Shown here: piece after piece, positions 1 to 8,206 of the stretch
How positions within the stretch are numbered: the stretch's first letter is position 1
Layout: each line of letters begins with the position of its first letter
Source of the DNA: a bacterium
GTDB taxonomy: Bacteria > SZUA-79 > Acidulodesulfobacterales > Acidulodesulfobacteraceae
DNA length: 21,877 bases
Reading direction: 5' to 3'
Assembly (NCBI GenBank): GCA_021794255.1
Contig: JAJYRF010000004.1
Coordinates: forward strand, 11,977-33,853
The notes under the pieces: generated by a model
The model's database searches: none
The model's input: only the letters and a program-made list of their open reading frames with translations
Told to the model about the DNA's origin: nothing
Program-made: the position numbers and the translations under genes

Positions 1-140
1 AAGTAAAGAACTAAAGTAAAGAACTAAAGTAAAGAACTAAAGTAAAGAACTAAAGTAAAGAACTAAAGTAAAGAACTAAAGTAAAGAACTAAAGTAAAGA
101 ACTAAAGTAAAGAACTAAAGTAAAGAACTAAAGTAAAGAA
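1..140. repeat. 13-bp tandem repeat array at left window edge
   Basis: The 13-mer aagtaaagaacta is repeated without error ten times from base 1 to 130, followed by a 10-base partial copy. The array probably continues beyond the window. Its inner border forms a small AT-rich inverted repeat: taaagtaaa at 129-137 faces tttacttta at 141-149 across a 3-base gap. The array lies downstream of the HU gene. No reading frame or known element explains it. Confidence 0.95.
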
Positions 141-226
141 TTTACTTTAATAATTAATCTGCATCAAAAAAACTAAAAAATAAAATTAATATCCACAATT
201 ATCCGCGCATAAAATTATAATTTAGT

Positions 227-508
227 TTATTTTCCGGTATTGACGGCTTCTTTAAAAGTCTTGCCGGGCTTGAACTTAGGTGATTTAGATGCTTTAATCT
301 GAATTTCTTTACCTGTCTGAGGATTTCTGCCTTTTCTGGCTGCGCGTTTCACAACTTCAAAAGTTCCAAATCCGACTAATCTAACACTGTCGCCTTTTTT
401 AAGTGTGGCTACAACCGATTCAACTGTTGCATTTAATGCCTTTTCGCTGTCAGCTTTTGTAAGTTTAGATGACTTTGCAATTGCGTCTACCAATTCAGCT
501 TTTGTCAT
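227..508 (-). CDS. hup: HU family DNA-binding protein
   Basis: This is a 93-residue histone-like HU protein, a nucleoid protein that binds and bends DNA as a dimer. The N-terminal helices (residues 1-40) are followed by the beta-arm region. The VGFGTF signature lies at 45-50, and the DNA-intercalating Arg-Asn-Pro of the arm tip at 61-63. The length matches the family norm of about 90 residues. A strong AGGAGG site at 515-520 lies six bases upstream of the ATG and fixes the start. The gene follows clpX after a 257-bp gap, the place where lon sits in the enterobacterial tig-clpP-clpX-lon-hupB order. It is basic and soluble. HU versus IHF: the sequence is HU-like, and nothing supports an IHF subunit. 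Confidence 0.97.
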   Translation of the reverse strand: MTKAELVDAIAKSSKLTKADSEKALNATVESVVATLKKGDSVRLVGFGTFEVVKRAARKGRNPQTGKEIQIKASKSPKFKPGKTFKEAVNTGK

Positions 509-652
509 AAATTTCCTCCTTCATAATTAAAAAAAAATGATTTATTTAATTTTACTGCATTATTAAAATTACTGAGTTATTAAAGTAAATAAATAAAGTA
601 AAATAGATTTCTTTTAAATACTTTAACATCGGCACTTTAATAAATATATTTA

Positions 653-681
653 TATATATATGTTTATTTTAAATATGTCAA
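653..681 (-). promoter_or_regulatory. Candidate sigma70 promoter for hup
   Basis: Read on the minus strand, a perfect TTGACA (676-681) is followed by a 17-base spacer and TATATA (653-658). This would start transcription about 140 bases upstream of the HU start codon. The region is very AT-rich, so the -10 match is only suggestive; the -35 match is better evidence. A separate promoter suits a highly expressed nucleoid protein. Confidence 0.45.
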
Positions 682-765
682 TAAAAATCTTTAATTATAT
701 AATATTTTTTTTATGCTATATAAGTATTATTTGTATAACTTATTATTATTATTTAAATATTATTA

Positions 766-2103
766 TTATTTATAATTACCTCCGGCCTTGCTTGTTGAAT
801 CCATATCTTTTTCATAAAGAATAATCGGCATTGAGTTGTTTAATATTACGTCATCGTTTATTACACATTCTTTGATAGAAGAATCGGTCGGGATTTCATA
901 CATAACATCAAGCATAATAGACTCAAGAATAGACCTTAGTCCTCTTGCGCCTGAGCCATGAGTAATTGCCTGCTTAGTAATTTCTTTAATAGCCGAATCC
1001 GTGAATTTAAGTTTAACATTTTCCATATCGAAAAGTTTTTGATACTGCTTTATTAAAGCATTTTTGGGTTTTGTTAATATTTCTACAAGCGCTTTTTCGT
1101 CAAGTTCTTCTAATGCGGCTATAACCGGAAGTCTGCCGATAAATTCAGGTATAAGACCGAATTTTAGCAGGTCTCTTGCTTCAACTTTCTTAATAATATC
1201 ATAAGACTGCGTTTGTTTTTCTCTTTTAGCGCTTACTGTAAATCCTATAGGCTGTGAATTCATCCTTGTTTCAATTATCTTCTCAAGACCTGTAAAAGCT
1301 CCGCCGCATATAAATAAAATATTGCCGGTGTCTATTCTTAGAAATTCCTGATGCGGGTGTTTTCTTCCGCCTTTTGGCGGCACATTGGCAATCGTGCCTT
1401 CAATAATTTTTAAAAGAGCCTGCTGGACGCCCTCTCCCGAAACATCTCTTGTAATAGAAACATTGTCGGATTTTTTTGCTATTTTATCAATTTCATCTAT
1501 ATATATTATGCCTTTTTGAGCTCTTTCAACATCATAATCGGCATTCTGAAGAAGCGATAGGATAATGCTTTCTACATCCTCGCCTACATAACCTGCTTCG
1601 GTTAAACTTGTTGCATCGGCAATAGCAAAAGGAAGTTCAAACATTCTTGCAAGAGTTTCAGCTAATAATGTTTTACCGCTTCCCGTAGGACCTATCAGCA
1701 AAATATTACTTTTTTGCATTTCAACGTCTTGAAATGGATTCTTATCTTTTGACTCTTTTAAACCTTTATTTTTTTTCAATGCGTCATTATATTCAATTCT
1801 TTTATAATGATTATATACGGCAACCGAAAGTATCTTCTTAGCTCTTTCTTGCCCTATCACATACTGGTCTAAAAAATCTTTAATTTCGGCTGGCTTGTAA
1901 ATCCGCTCTTTATCTTTTGATTTAACTTCTACAGGCGCATGAATTTCTTCAGAAATAATGTCATTGCATAATTCAATGCATTCATCGCATATATAAACCG
2001 AGGGACCTGCTATAAGTTTTTTAACCTCATCCTGCGACTTTCCGCAAAAAGAACAGTATAATTCTCTGCCATTGCTGTCATCATTACTATTTTTCTTAGC
2101 CAT
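766..2103 (-). CDS. clpX: ATP-dependent Clp protease ATP-binding subunit ClpX
   Basis: This 445-residue AAA+ unfoldase recognises substrates and threads them into ClpP. The N-terminal zinc-binding domain has Cys17, Cys20, Cys39 and Cys42. Walker A GPTGSGKT is at 138-145, the GYVG pore loop at 171-174, Walker B IIYIDEID at about 199-206, and the RKH substrate-contact motif at 247-249. The IGF tripeptide that docks on ClpP is at 285-287, and the sensor-2 region GARGLR lies near the C terminus. It starts 13 bases after the clpP stop codon. Its AGAGG ribosome site (2112-2116) abuts that stop, so the two are surely co-transcribed. The length is a little above the usual 410-430 because of low-complexity insertions. 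Every key motif is intact. Confidence 0.98.
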   Translation of the reverse strand: MAKKNSNDDSNGRELYCSFCGKSQDEVKKLIAGPSVYICDECIELCNDIISEEIHAPVEVKSKDKERIYKPAEIKDFLDQYVIGQERAKKILSVAVYNHYKRIEYNDALKKNKGLKESKDKNPFQDVEMQKSNILLIGPTGSGKTLLAETLARMFELPFAIADATSLTEAGYVGEDVESIILSLLQNADYDVERAQKGIIYIDEIDKIAKKSDNVSITRDVSGEGVQQALLKIIEGTIANVPPKGGRKHPHQEFLRIDTGNILFICGGAFTGLEKIIETRMNSQPIGFTVSAKREKQTQSYDIIKKVEARDLLKFGLIPEFIGRLPVIAALEELDEKALVEILTKPKNALIKQYQKLFDMENVKLKFTDSAIKEITKQAITHGSGARGLRSILESIMLDVMYEIPTDSSIKECVINDDVILNNSMPIILYEKDMDSTSKAGGNYK

Positions 2104-2116
2104 TTTAATTACCTCT

Positions 2117-2758
2117 TTATTTTTTATCTTTGCTATTTATTTCTTTATTTGTATCATTATTTATATCTTTTTTTATATCCTTTTTTTCTACCACTTTATC
2201 TATGATGCCGTATTCTACGCTTTGCGTACCGCTCATATAGAAATCTCTCTCGGCATCTTCCTTAATTTTTTCAATAGACTGCGAAGTATGGTAAGACAAA
2301 ATAGAGTTTAATTCTTCTCTCATTCTTAAAATTTCGCGAGCCTGTATATCAATATCAGTAGCTTGCCCCTGAAATCCTCCTGAAGGCTGATGTATCATTA
2401 TTCTTGCATGAGGCAAAGCAAATCTTTTGCCTTTTGTTCCTGCGGCAAGCAATACCGCTCCCATACTTGCGGCTTGACCCATACAAAGAGTTGAAACGTC
2501 AGGTCTGATATATTGCATAGTATCATAAATAGCAAGTCCCGAAGTTATAACGCCGCCCGGTGAATTAATATAAATATTTATATCTTTTTCAGGATCTTCG
2601 GATTCTAAAAATAAAAGCTGAGCTATTATAAGATTTGCAAATGTATCGTCAATTGCTTCGCCTATAAAAATAATCCTGTCTTTTAATAATCGTGAATATA
2701 TATCATAAGCCCTTTCGCCCCTGTGTGTCTGTTCAACAACCATTGGAATCAATGACAT
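2117..2758 (-). CDS. clpP: ATP-dependent Clp protease proteolytic subunit ClpP
   Basis: This is the 213-residue serine protease subunit that assembles as a tetradecamer and degrades proteins delivered by ClpX. The catalytic triad sits at the canonical places: Ser98 in GQAASMGA, His123 in ARIMIHQP and Asp172 in ERDFYMS. The N-terminal LIPMVVEQT segment is the conserved part exposed after processing and lines the axial pore. An AGGAG site at 2768-2772 supports the ATG start. The last 20 or so residues form a Lys/Asp/Asn-rich tail beyond the usual end of ClpP, and this looks like lineage-specific low complexity. The gene lies between tig and clpX, all on the minus strand, as in many bacteria. 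Confidence 0.98.
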   Translation of the reverse strand: MSLIPMVVEQTHRGERAYDIYSRLLKDRIIFIGEAIDDTFANLIIAQLLFLESEDPEKDINIYINSPGGVITSGLAIYDTMQYIRPDVSTLCMGQAASMGAVLLAAGTKGKRFALPHARIMIHQPSGGFQGQATDIDIQAREILRMREELNSILSYHTSQSIEKIKEDAERDFYMSGTQSVEYGIIDKVVEKKDIKKDINNDTNKEINSKDKK

Positions 2759-2818
2759 GCCTGTTATCTCCTGATTAATTATTTTTAAAATTACACAAAT
2801 TCTGTATATATTTATATC

Positions 2819-4105
2819 TTATACATAAGACACTTTATTTGCAATAATAAAATCAAATATTTTTTCCTCAAGCATATGATTTTTTAAATTTTCATAATTA
2901 TCTTTATTATCTGCATATAATTTTTTAACTTCCTCAAATTCTAACCCAGATTCTTTAGATGTCTGAAGGTAAAAATTTTCGATATCTTCATCGTCAACCT
3001 TAATTTTTTCAAGTTTTGCTATATTTTCTATTAAAAGAAAAGAAATAATATCTTTTTTTGCCATAACTTTAAGTATATTAAATATATCTTTTTTTTGCTT
3101 ATCCGTCATAGGAGCATTTTTATATTTGTCTTCTTTCATCAAATTATCAAATCTTGCTGCCGCATCCTGTTCTATCATGCTTTCAGGTATCTCTATCGGG
3201 TTATTTTTAATTAACTCCTGGGTTATTGTTTCTGTAAGCGTCTGTTTTTGTTTTTTTTCTTCATAACTTTCAAGCTCTTCCTTTAATTTTTTCTTAAAAT
3301 CATCTTTATTTTCAAAATCTCCAAAATTCTTAAGTATGCTATCGTCTAAAGCAGGCAAAACTTTTTTTTCAATATTTTTAATCATTCCTTTTATCGTAAC
3401 GCCTTTTTCTTTATCTATAAATTCAAAACCGTCATCTATCTTTTTCCCTGTAAATGAAGATTCCAAATTTTTGTCCGCAGCGCCGGAATTAATGCTTAGA
3501 AGATAATCTTTGGCACTGTCTATAGTGTTATTTTCAGAATCTACAGTAACATAATCAATATTTACAAAATATCGGTCTTTTTCGTTAATAATTTCATCGG
3601 GGTTTAATTTAACAGGTTCAGCCAATCTTTCAAGCAAAAAATTAATTTCATCTTTTAAAACTTCTTCGGTAATTTCTCTTTTTTTAATTTCTTTAATTTT
3701 TAAATCTAAATTAACGCTTGAAATATTTGGTAAAACTTCAAATCCGATTTCATATGTATCAGCCGATAATTCTTTGTCAACCGAAGGATTTCCTGCAAGC
3801 ATGATATTTTTATCACTTATTAATTGCTTAAAGTCATCATTTAAAACATCCATTCTAACTTCTTCTAAAAGCTCAGCTTCATAAAATTTTCTAATTACTA
3901 AAATTGGAGCTTTGCCGGGTCTAAAACCTTTTATAGTAGCCTTTTTTGCGGTTTCTTTTAATTTTTTTTCAAGAAGATTATTAACTTTTTCTGCATCTAT
4001 TTTTATTTTTACTTTTCTTTTAATTGAAGAAATTTCTTCAATTAACAACAAATCTTGATCTTGCGCAATATTAGCATTTTCTGTATTTTCTGCATTTTCT
4101 TCCAC
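2819..4105 (-). CDS. tig: Trigger factor (ribosome-associated chaperone and prolyl isomerase)
   Basis: This 428-residue protein is the ribosome-tunnel chaperone for nascent chains. The N-terminal ribosome-docking signature GFRPGKAP is at 60-67. An FKBP-type prolyl-isomerase domain would lie around residues 170-260, and an alpha-helical, Lys/Glu-rich chaperone body follows. The length is typical of the family. An acidic extension of about 25 residues precedes the conserved start of the ribosome-binding domain. The first codon is GTG and is chosen because GGAGG lies eight bases upstream. It heads a tig-clpP-clpX run, with 60 bases between tig and clpP. Confidence 0.96.
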   Translation of the reverse strand: MEENAENTENANIAQDQDLLLIEEISSIKRKVKIKIDAEKVNNLLEKKLKETAKKATIKGFRPGKAPILVIRKFYEAELLEEVRMDVLNDDFKQLISDKNIMLAGNPSVDKELSADTYEIGFEVLPNISSVNLDLKIKEIKKREITEEVLKDEINFLLERLAEPVKLNPDEIINEKDRYFVNIDYVTVDSENNTIDSAKDYLLSINSGAADKNLESSFTGKKIDDGFEFIDKEKGVTIKGMIKNIEKKVLPALDDSILKNFGDFENKDDFKKKLKEELESYEEKKQKQTLTETITQELIKNNPIEIPESMIEQDAAARFDNLMKEDKYKNAPMTDKQKKDIFNILKVMAKKDIISFLLIENIAKLEKIKVDDEDIENFYLQTSKESGLEFEEVKKLYADNKDNYENLKNHMLEEKIFDFIIANKVSYV

Positions 4106-4113
4106 TATTAGAA

Positions 4114-4118
4114 CCTCC
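4114..4118 (-). promoter_or_regulatory. Shine-Dalgarno site fixing the GTG start of tig
   Basis: GGAGG on the minus strand lies eight bases before a GTG codon. The first in-frame ATG codons would cut into the conserved ribosome-binding domain, so this site decides the start. Confidence 0.8.
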
Positions 4119-4323
4119 AGATTATTATTATTATTTATTAAATTAATTAATAAATAAATTAATAAATTTTATATTAATTAATAATCATTTAAAATAATTA
4201 CAATGCTTTTTTGCGAATAGTAATAATTCAGCATCTATGTAATATTAAATTAATATTAAATCAATAATTATATATACCTGTTAAATAAATTAAAAAACAT
4301 TAGAAAATAATTTTCATAAATTA

Positions 4324-6288
4324 TTATCCGACAAATATCGGTCTTTTTGAAAGCGTATCTGCAACATTAAGATTTCTGAAAGGCAAATCTTTTGTCTGAG
4401 CCAAGATTTCTTTGACAAGCGAATTTTTAGTCATATTTATAGTTTTTCTATCTTGATATCTGTTTCTTACGGATAACAAATTTGATGTTTTTTCTTTTTC
4501 GCCTACGACTAAAATATACGGAACCCAATCCTCTTCCGCAAACATAATTTTTTTACCCATGCTAAAAGCTCTGTCGTCAATATCTACTCTTATTTTAAAC
4601 GAAGAAATATTTTTCATTAATTCTATGCCGTACTCTATATATTTTTCCGAAACCGGAATAATTCTTACTTGAGTAACGCTTAACCATAGAGGTAAAACGG
4701 GGATATCTTTTTTAAGAGCTTCTTCTAATAGCAAATACATCCAGCGTTCAATAGTCCCGACAGAAGAATGGCAAATTATACAGCCTTCTTTTTCGCCTTT
4801 TTCATTTACAAAATTAATGCCGTATCTTTCCGCATCCGCAACATCAAGCTGAACCGTAGATAGTTGACATGAACCGCCTATGGAATCTATACCTTGAAAT
4901 TCATGTTTTAACGCCCAATAATGCTTCATTTTAGACAAAGTTTCGATTAAAGCAGGTTTTTTGGAATATTTTAAAAGACTGACTAATTTGTCTTTATATT
5001 TATCGTAGTATTCCTGAACTATTCTGAAGACTACCGCATATTCAATATTAATAGCATCGGCTAAATCCGAATATTGTCTGTAAAGTTCTTGATATTCATT
5101 GAATCCCTCTTCAATATTAAGACAAAAACTGTGTATATCGGGCATTGTAAAAGCTCTTAGTCTTCTTAATCCCGACAATTCGCCGCTTCTTTCATATCTA
5201 AAACTTTTTGAATATTCGTAAAATCTCAAAGGCAGCTGTTTATAGCTTATCTTTGCATCTTTCAGCATAGAAAATAAACCGAAATCCCCTGCAAATCTGA
5301 GCACAAATTCTTTTGTCCTGTCAAAACCGCCCAAATTGGAATCGTCTTTTATTTTTTCATCAGGTACCATTATTGTGTAATGTCTTTCATGAAAAGATTC
5401 GCCCTGTCCTTTTATGTCAGGCTTATTCCAGTTATATATCAGAGGAGTTTCTATTTCCATACACTTAAGCTTAACTAATGCGACCTCTTCAGCCCAATCT
5501 GAAATAAGTTTATACAGCAGTGTTCCTTTGGGATAGAGTCTTAAATGTCCCGAGTCTGAATTCTCTTCATGGTCCGCTATTTCAAGATGGCGCATTGCTT
5601 CAACGGAAGGAGGTTCAACGCCTTCTTTTACTTTAAATTCTTCAAACGCTATAAATTTTTTTAAAGAAGGGTAATTATTCAATACTTTGCTGTCTAAAAT
5701 TTTTTTATCGTTAATATCAATTAATATCTCGCTACCGTCAGGATTTAAAATAAAAAAATTGCTTTCAATTTCTTTTGCAATATCCTCTCTATTTTTAGAT
5801 TTTGCTTGTTTAATATCTTTATTATCTATTTTATTTATTTTATTTTCCAATGAAGATGAAGATATTATATGCCTTGAAGATTCGCTTAATGGATGACCCT
5901 TGCATGCAATTGAGAAACTTTTATACCAGCCGAAAGGAGCCCTTTCTATACGCACATCCGGCAATTCATTTTCAAGTTTATTTTTAAGTTCATCTAAAAT
6001 TTTAACGGCATCCGACGGTCTTCCTAAATGATTAGATAAATGCGCATACGGATATATTATGATAGCAGGAGGTTTTAATTCATAATATAGTTTCTTAATT
6101 TCTAGAAAAGCGGAAGCTATAATTTCGTCAGGTTCATCGGCATCTAAACTTTCAACAGTTGAAAAAACCACCAATGCATCGTTAAAAGAATTATTTTCAT
6201 GGACATCTATATCAATTTTTTCAGCCATCGGGGTTTTTCCTGTCAGACTATAGCTGAAATTATCGGCATGAATAAGAAGTAATCTCAT
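4324..6288 (-). CDS. thrS: Threonyl-tRNA synthetase, archaeal type with DTD-like editing domain
   Basis: This 654-residue class II synthetase charges tRNA-Thr. Residues 1-145 are not the bacterial TGS/SAD editing region. They match the archaeal N2-type editing domain, related to D-aminoacyl-tRNA deacylase, that removes serine from tRNA-Thr. Visible hallmarks are the MRLLLIHAD start, YPYAHLSNHL with His83, RAPFGWYKSF with Tyr122 and Lys123, and GHPLSE with Glu136. The catalytic core follows a low-complexity linker (145-220). Motif 2 is around Arg364-Arg378, with His386 as a zinc ligand; His507 is the second zinc His, and motif 3 GTIERW is at 511-516. The C-terminal anticodon-binding domain begins near 535. 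The zinc Cys position appears to hold Asp335 instead. There is no clear Shine-Dalgarno site upstream of the ATG, but the start agrees with the archaeal family. A 10-bp repeat array begins about 13 bases upstream. Confidence 0.95.
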   Translation of the reverse strand: MRLLLIHADNFSYSLTGKTPMAEKIDIDVHENNSFNDALVVFSTVESLDADEPDEIIASAFLEIKKLYYELKPPAIIIYPYAHLSNHLGRPSDAVKILDELKNKLENELPDVRIERAPFGWYKSFSIACKGHPLSESSRHIISSSSLENKINKIDNKDIKQAKSKNREDIAKEIESNFFILNPDGSEILIDINDKKILDSKVLNNYPSLKKFIAFEEFKVKEGVEPPSVEAMRHLEIADHEENSDSGHLRLYPKGTLLYKLISDWAEEVALVKLKCMEIETPLIYNWNKPDIKGQGESFHERHYTIMVPDEKIKDDSNLGGFDRTKEFVLRFAGDFGLFSMLKDAKISYKQLPLRFYEYSKSFRYERSGELSGLRRLRAFTMPDIHSFCLNIEEGFNEYQELYRQYSDLADAINIEYAVVFRIVQEYYDKYKDKLVSLLKYSKKPALIETLSKMKHYWALKHEFQGIDSIGGSCQLSTVQLDVADAERYGINFVNEKGEKEGCIICHSSVGTIERWMYLLLEEALKKDIPVLPLWLSVTQVRIIPVSEKYIEYGIELMKNISSFKIRVDIDDRAFSMGKKIMFAEEDWVPYILVVGEKEKTSNLLSVRNRYQDRKTINMTKNSLVKEILAQTKDLPFRNLNVADTLSKRPIFVG

Positions 6289-6300
6289 TTTTTTATTTTA

Positions 6301-6546
6301 TTAGATTTTAGTTTATTTTAGTTTATTTTAGTTTATTTTAGTTTATTTTAGTTTGATTTAATTTAATCTATTTTAATCTATTTTAATCTATTTTAATCTA
6401 TTTTAGTTTATTTTAGTTTATTTTAGTTTATTTTAGTTTATTTTAGTTTATTTTAGTTTGATTTAGTTTGATTTAGTTTAGTTTGATTTAATTTAATCTA
6501 TTTTAATTTATTTTAGTTTATTTTAGTTTGATTTAGTTTGATTTAG
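6301..6546. repeat. 10-bp degenerate tandem repeat upstream of thrS
   Basis: About 24 decamer units fill the leader and promoter region of thrS. Three variants occur in blocks: gtttatttta, atctatttta and gtttgattta. On the thrS strand this puts an AAAA or AAAT tract every 10 bases, close to one helical turn, which is the arrangement known to give intrinsically curved DNA. No reading frame crosses it. Between the array and the hairpin at 6697 the sequence is AT-rich with no other recognisable feature. Confidence 0.93.
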
Positions 6547-6696
6547 ATAAGATTAAATTAGTTTACCTTATATAAATCATTAGAATATTTTATAAATATT
6601 ATACTTATATAAAAAATAATTTGCAAATAAATTAAATCCTTAATTTTGCAATATAAATTATTTATAAGTTATAAATTCTAACACTAAATAACTTGG

Positions 6697-6724
6697 ATTC
6701 ATGCCTGCTTACGCAGGCATGAAT
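6697..6724. repeat. Perfect 12-bp stem hairpin (dispersed palindromic element type)
   Basis: The arm attcatgcctgc (6697-6708) is exactly complementary to 6713-6724 across a ttac loop. The wider sequence, ttggattc followed by the palindrome and gaatgacaa, has the look of the dispersed GC-richer palindromes common in intergenic DNA of proteobacteria. It is GC-richer than its surroundings and joins the transposase remnant directly. Confidence 0.85.
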
Positions 6725-7054
6725 GACAATCAAAAGATAACGCCAACCATAGATTACCTGCAAGCTTTATTTGTAAAAATATGCAAAAACTTTGAATCCG
6801 AATTAGTTGAATTTAACGGCGAAGCCGACCATATTCATCTGCTTATTAATTATCCGCCGAAGGTCTGTATGTCCAAGCTCGTAAATTTACTAAAGGGAGT
6901 ATCTTTAAGAAAGTTAAAAGACGATTTCCCGAGCATTAAAAAATACTATTGGAAAAACGCCCTGTGAAGCCCGTCTTATTTTACCGGGTCTTACGGGGGC
7001 ACTCCGTTAAGCATTATCAGACAGTATGTAGAACAACAGGATACGCCGGATTAA
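6725..7054 (+). pseudogene. tnpA: Broken IS200/IS605-family transposase (Y1 HUH type), 5' truncated with internal stop
   Basis: The plus strand encodes a Y1 single-strand transposase relic. Recognisable are EFNGEADHIHLLINYPPKV, carrying the HUH pair (His codons 6830-6832 and 6836-6838), and KLVNLLKGVSLRKL. The first 40 or so residues of the family are missing and the hairpin at 6697-6724 takes their place. The ATG at 6701 lies inside that hairpin and is not a natural start. A TGA at 6965-6967 stands where the family has Trp in ALWSPSYF. Beyond it the frame continues cleanly through SPSYFTGSYGGTPLSIIRQY to a TAA at 7052-7054. The catalytic Tyr (codon 7025-7027) is therefore after the stop. It is almost certainly dead. 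Confidence 0.9.
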
Positions 7055-7058
7055 CTGT

Positions 7059-7100
7059 GCGCCTTGTATCCTCGCCATAAATGGCGGGGTTTTACGGCGC
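7059..7100 (+). mobile_element. IS200/IS605 right-end hairpin
   Basis: Directly after the transposase relic, cctcgcc (7070-7076) pairs with ggcgggg (7083-7089) with one T-G pair. An outer gcgcc (7059-7063) pairs with ggcgc (7096-7100). A GC-rich subterminal hairpin a few bases after tnpA is typical of the right end recognised as single-stranded DNA by TnpA. The exact element boundary cannot be fixed from one copy. Confidence 0.65.
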
Positions 7101-7114
7101 TTCAAATAAATAAA

Positions 7115-7155
7115 TAAAAAAATTCCCGCCTTTTTATAAAAAAACAGACGGGAAT
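7115..7155 (-). terminator. Rho-independent terminator after flxA
   Basis: On the minus strand a 9-bp stem is formed by 7147-7155 and 7122-7130 (attcccgtc against ggcgggaat, one T-G pair). Its loop can pair further through T and A runs. Seven T residues follow immediately. It lies about 30 bases past the flxA stop and would end the whole hdr-flx transcript. Confidence 0.88.
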
Positions 7156-7185
7156 CAAAAATATATCTAAATATTATTAAAAATT

Positions 7186-8007
7186 TTAGAAATCGTTAGG
7201 CAAAGATTCAAGCTCTTTTGCGGTAAAAACAGGACCTTCTTTGCAAACATAAACACTGCCTATATTGCATCTGCCGCATTTTCCAAGCCCGCATTTCATT
7301 CTATTTTCAAGAGTCGTTATAATATCTTCTTTGTTAAATCCCATTTTTTCTAAAGATTTTAAAACAAATTTTATCATAATAGGAGGACCGCAGACTACCG
7401 CTACTGCATTATTTCCTTTAACAGGCAATTCTTCAAGTATTGTAGGGACAAAACCTATTCTGCCTTTCCAGCCTGGTGTTTCTCCGCCCGGATCTACCGT
7501 AATCACGACATCGGTATTAGGAGAATTTTTCCATTCTTCAATCGGTTCTTTATACATTAAATCCATAACTGTTCTTGCGCCGTACAATACTGTTATTTTG
7601 CCGTACTTATTTCTTTCGTCTATGCAGTATTCAAGAATTGATTTAACAGGAGCCATCCCTATGCCGCCTCCAATAAATATTATATCTTTGCCTTTCATTT
7701 TATCGGTATTAAAAAAATTACCGTAAGGTCCTCTAAATCCGATACTATCGCCGGCATTTAAACCATTAATGCCGGTAGTAGCGCGTCCTGATGTCCTGAA
7801 ACTAAATTCAAAAAAGTCTTTTCTTAAAGACGATGAAGAAAATCCGAATGTAGATTCTCCTTCTCCTATACAGGAAAACTCTCCGAATTGTCCCGGCAAA
7901 TAATCAATAATGCCGCCGTCAATGGTAAGCCGAACTGTTTTTGTATCCGGCGTTTCTTGAATTATTTCTTTAATAACTGCTAATTTAGGCAAATAAATGT
8001 TTTCCAT
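7186..8007 (-). CDS. flxA: FlxA-like FAD/NAD(P)-binding oxidoreductase with [2Fe-2S] cluster
   Basis: This 273-residue flavoprotein belongs to the ferredoxin-NADP reductase / dihydroorotate dehydrogenase electron-transfer superfamily, close to sulfhydrogenase gamma and AsrB subunits. An FAD-binding beta-barrel spans about residues 5-100, with PGQFGEF at 39-45 and a GFSSSS flavin-contact segment. The NAD(P)-binding half begins at IIFIGGGIGMAP. The C-terminal [2Fe-2S] motif is Cys-x4-Cys-x2-Cys-x7-Cys in KCGLGKCGRCNIGSVYVC. AAGGA precedes the ATG. As the last gene of the hdrC-to-flxA run, it is the expected NAD(P)H entry point of a FlxABCD-HdrABC complex. Its gene is separated by 199 bases from the preceding one, more than the other gaps in this half of the operon. 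It is cytoplasmic, with no signal or membrane segment. Confidence 0.88.
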   Translation of the reverse strand: MENIYLPKLAVIKEIIQETPDTKTVRLTIDGGIIDYLPGQFGEFSCIGEGESTFGFSSSSLRKDFFEFSFRTSGRATTGINGLNAGDSIGFRGPYGNFFNTDKMKGKDIIFIGGGIGMAPVKSILEYCIDERNKYGKITVLYGARTVMDLMYKEPIEEWKNSPNTDVVITVDPGGETPGWKGRIGFVPTILEELPVKGNNAVAVVCGPPIMIKFVLKSLEKMGFNKEDIITTLENRMKCGLGKCGRCNIGSVYVCKEGPVFTAKELESLPNDF

Positions 8008-8206
8008 TTCAAATCCTTATTATGATTATAAATTATATATTTAATATTATTTAGTTTATTAATTAACTAATAATAAACTAGTTTTATAAGTTGTTTATAT
8101 ATTTTATTATTCAATCAGCTAATTATTCAATCAGCTAATTAATTATTAATTATTTTATGAATTTATTAATTTATTTATTTTGTTAATTTATTTTTAATTA
8201 ATTAGT

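Noticed and set aside
2072..2311. Plus-strand hydrophobic 79-codon frame across the clpP-clpX junction
   Set aside because: It is antisense to clpP and the coupled clpX start; hydrophobicity reflects the complement of a Lys/Asn-rich tail.
4131..4180. AT-rich inverted repeats upstream of tig as a terminator or operator
   Set aside because: Composed only of A and T with no GC stem or T run; expected by chance in sequence of this composition.
6701..6967. Intact small transposase gene starting at ATG 6701
   Set aside because: The ATG is in the hairpin arm, the N-terminal domain is missing and the catalytic Tyr is past a stop.
7265..7726. 153-codon open frame on the plus strand inside flxA
   Set aside because: It lies wholly antisense to a well-supported flavoprotein gene and shows no protein family features.
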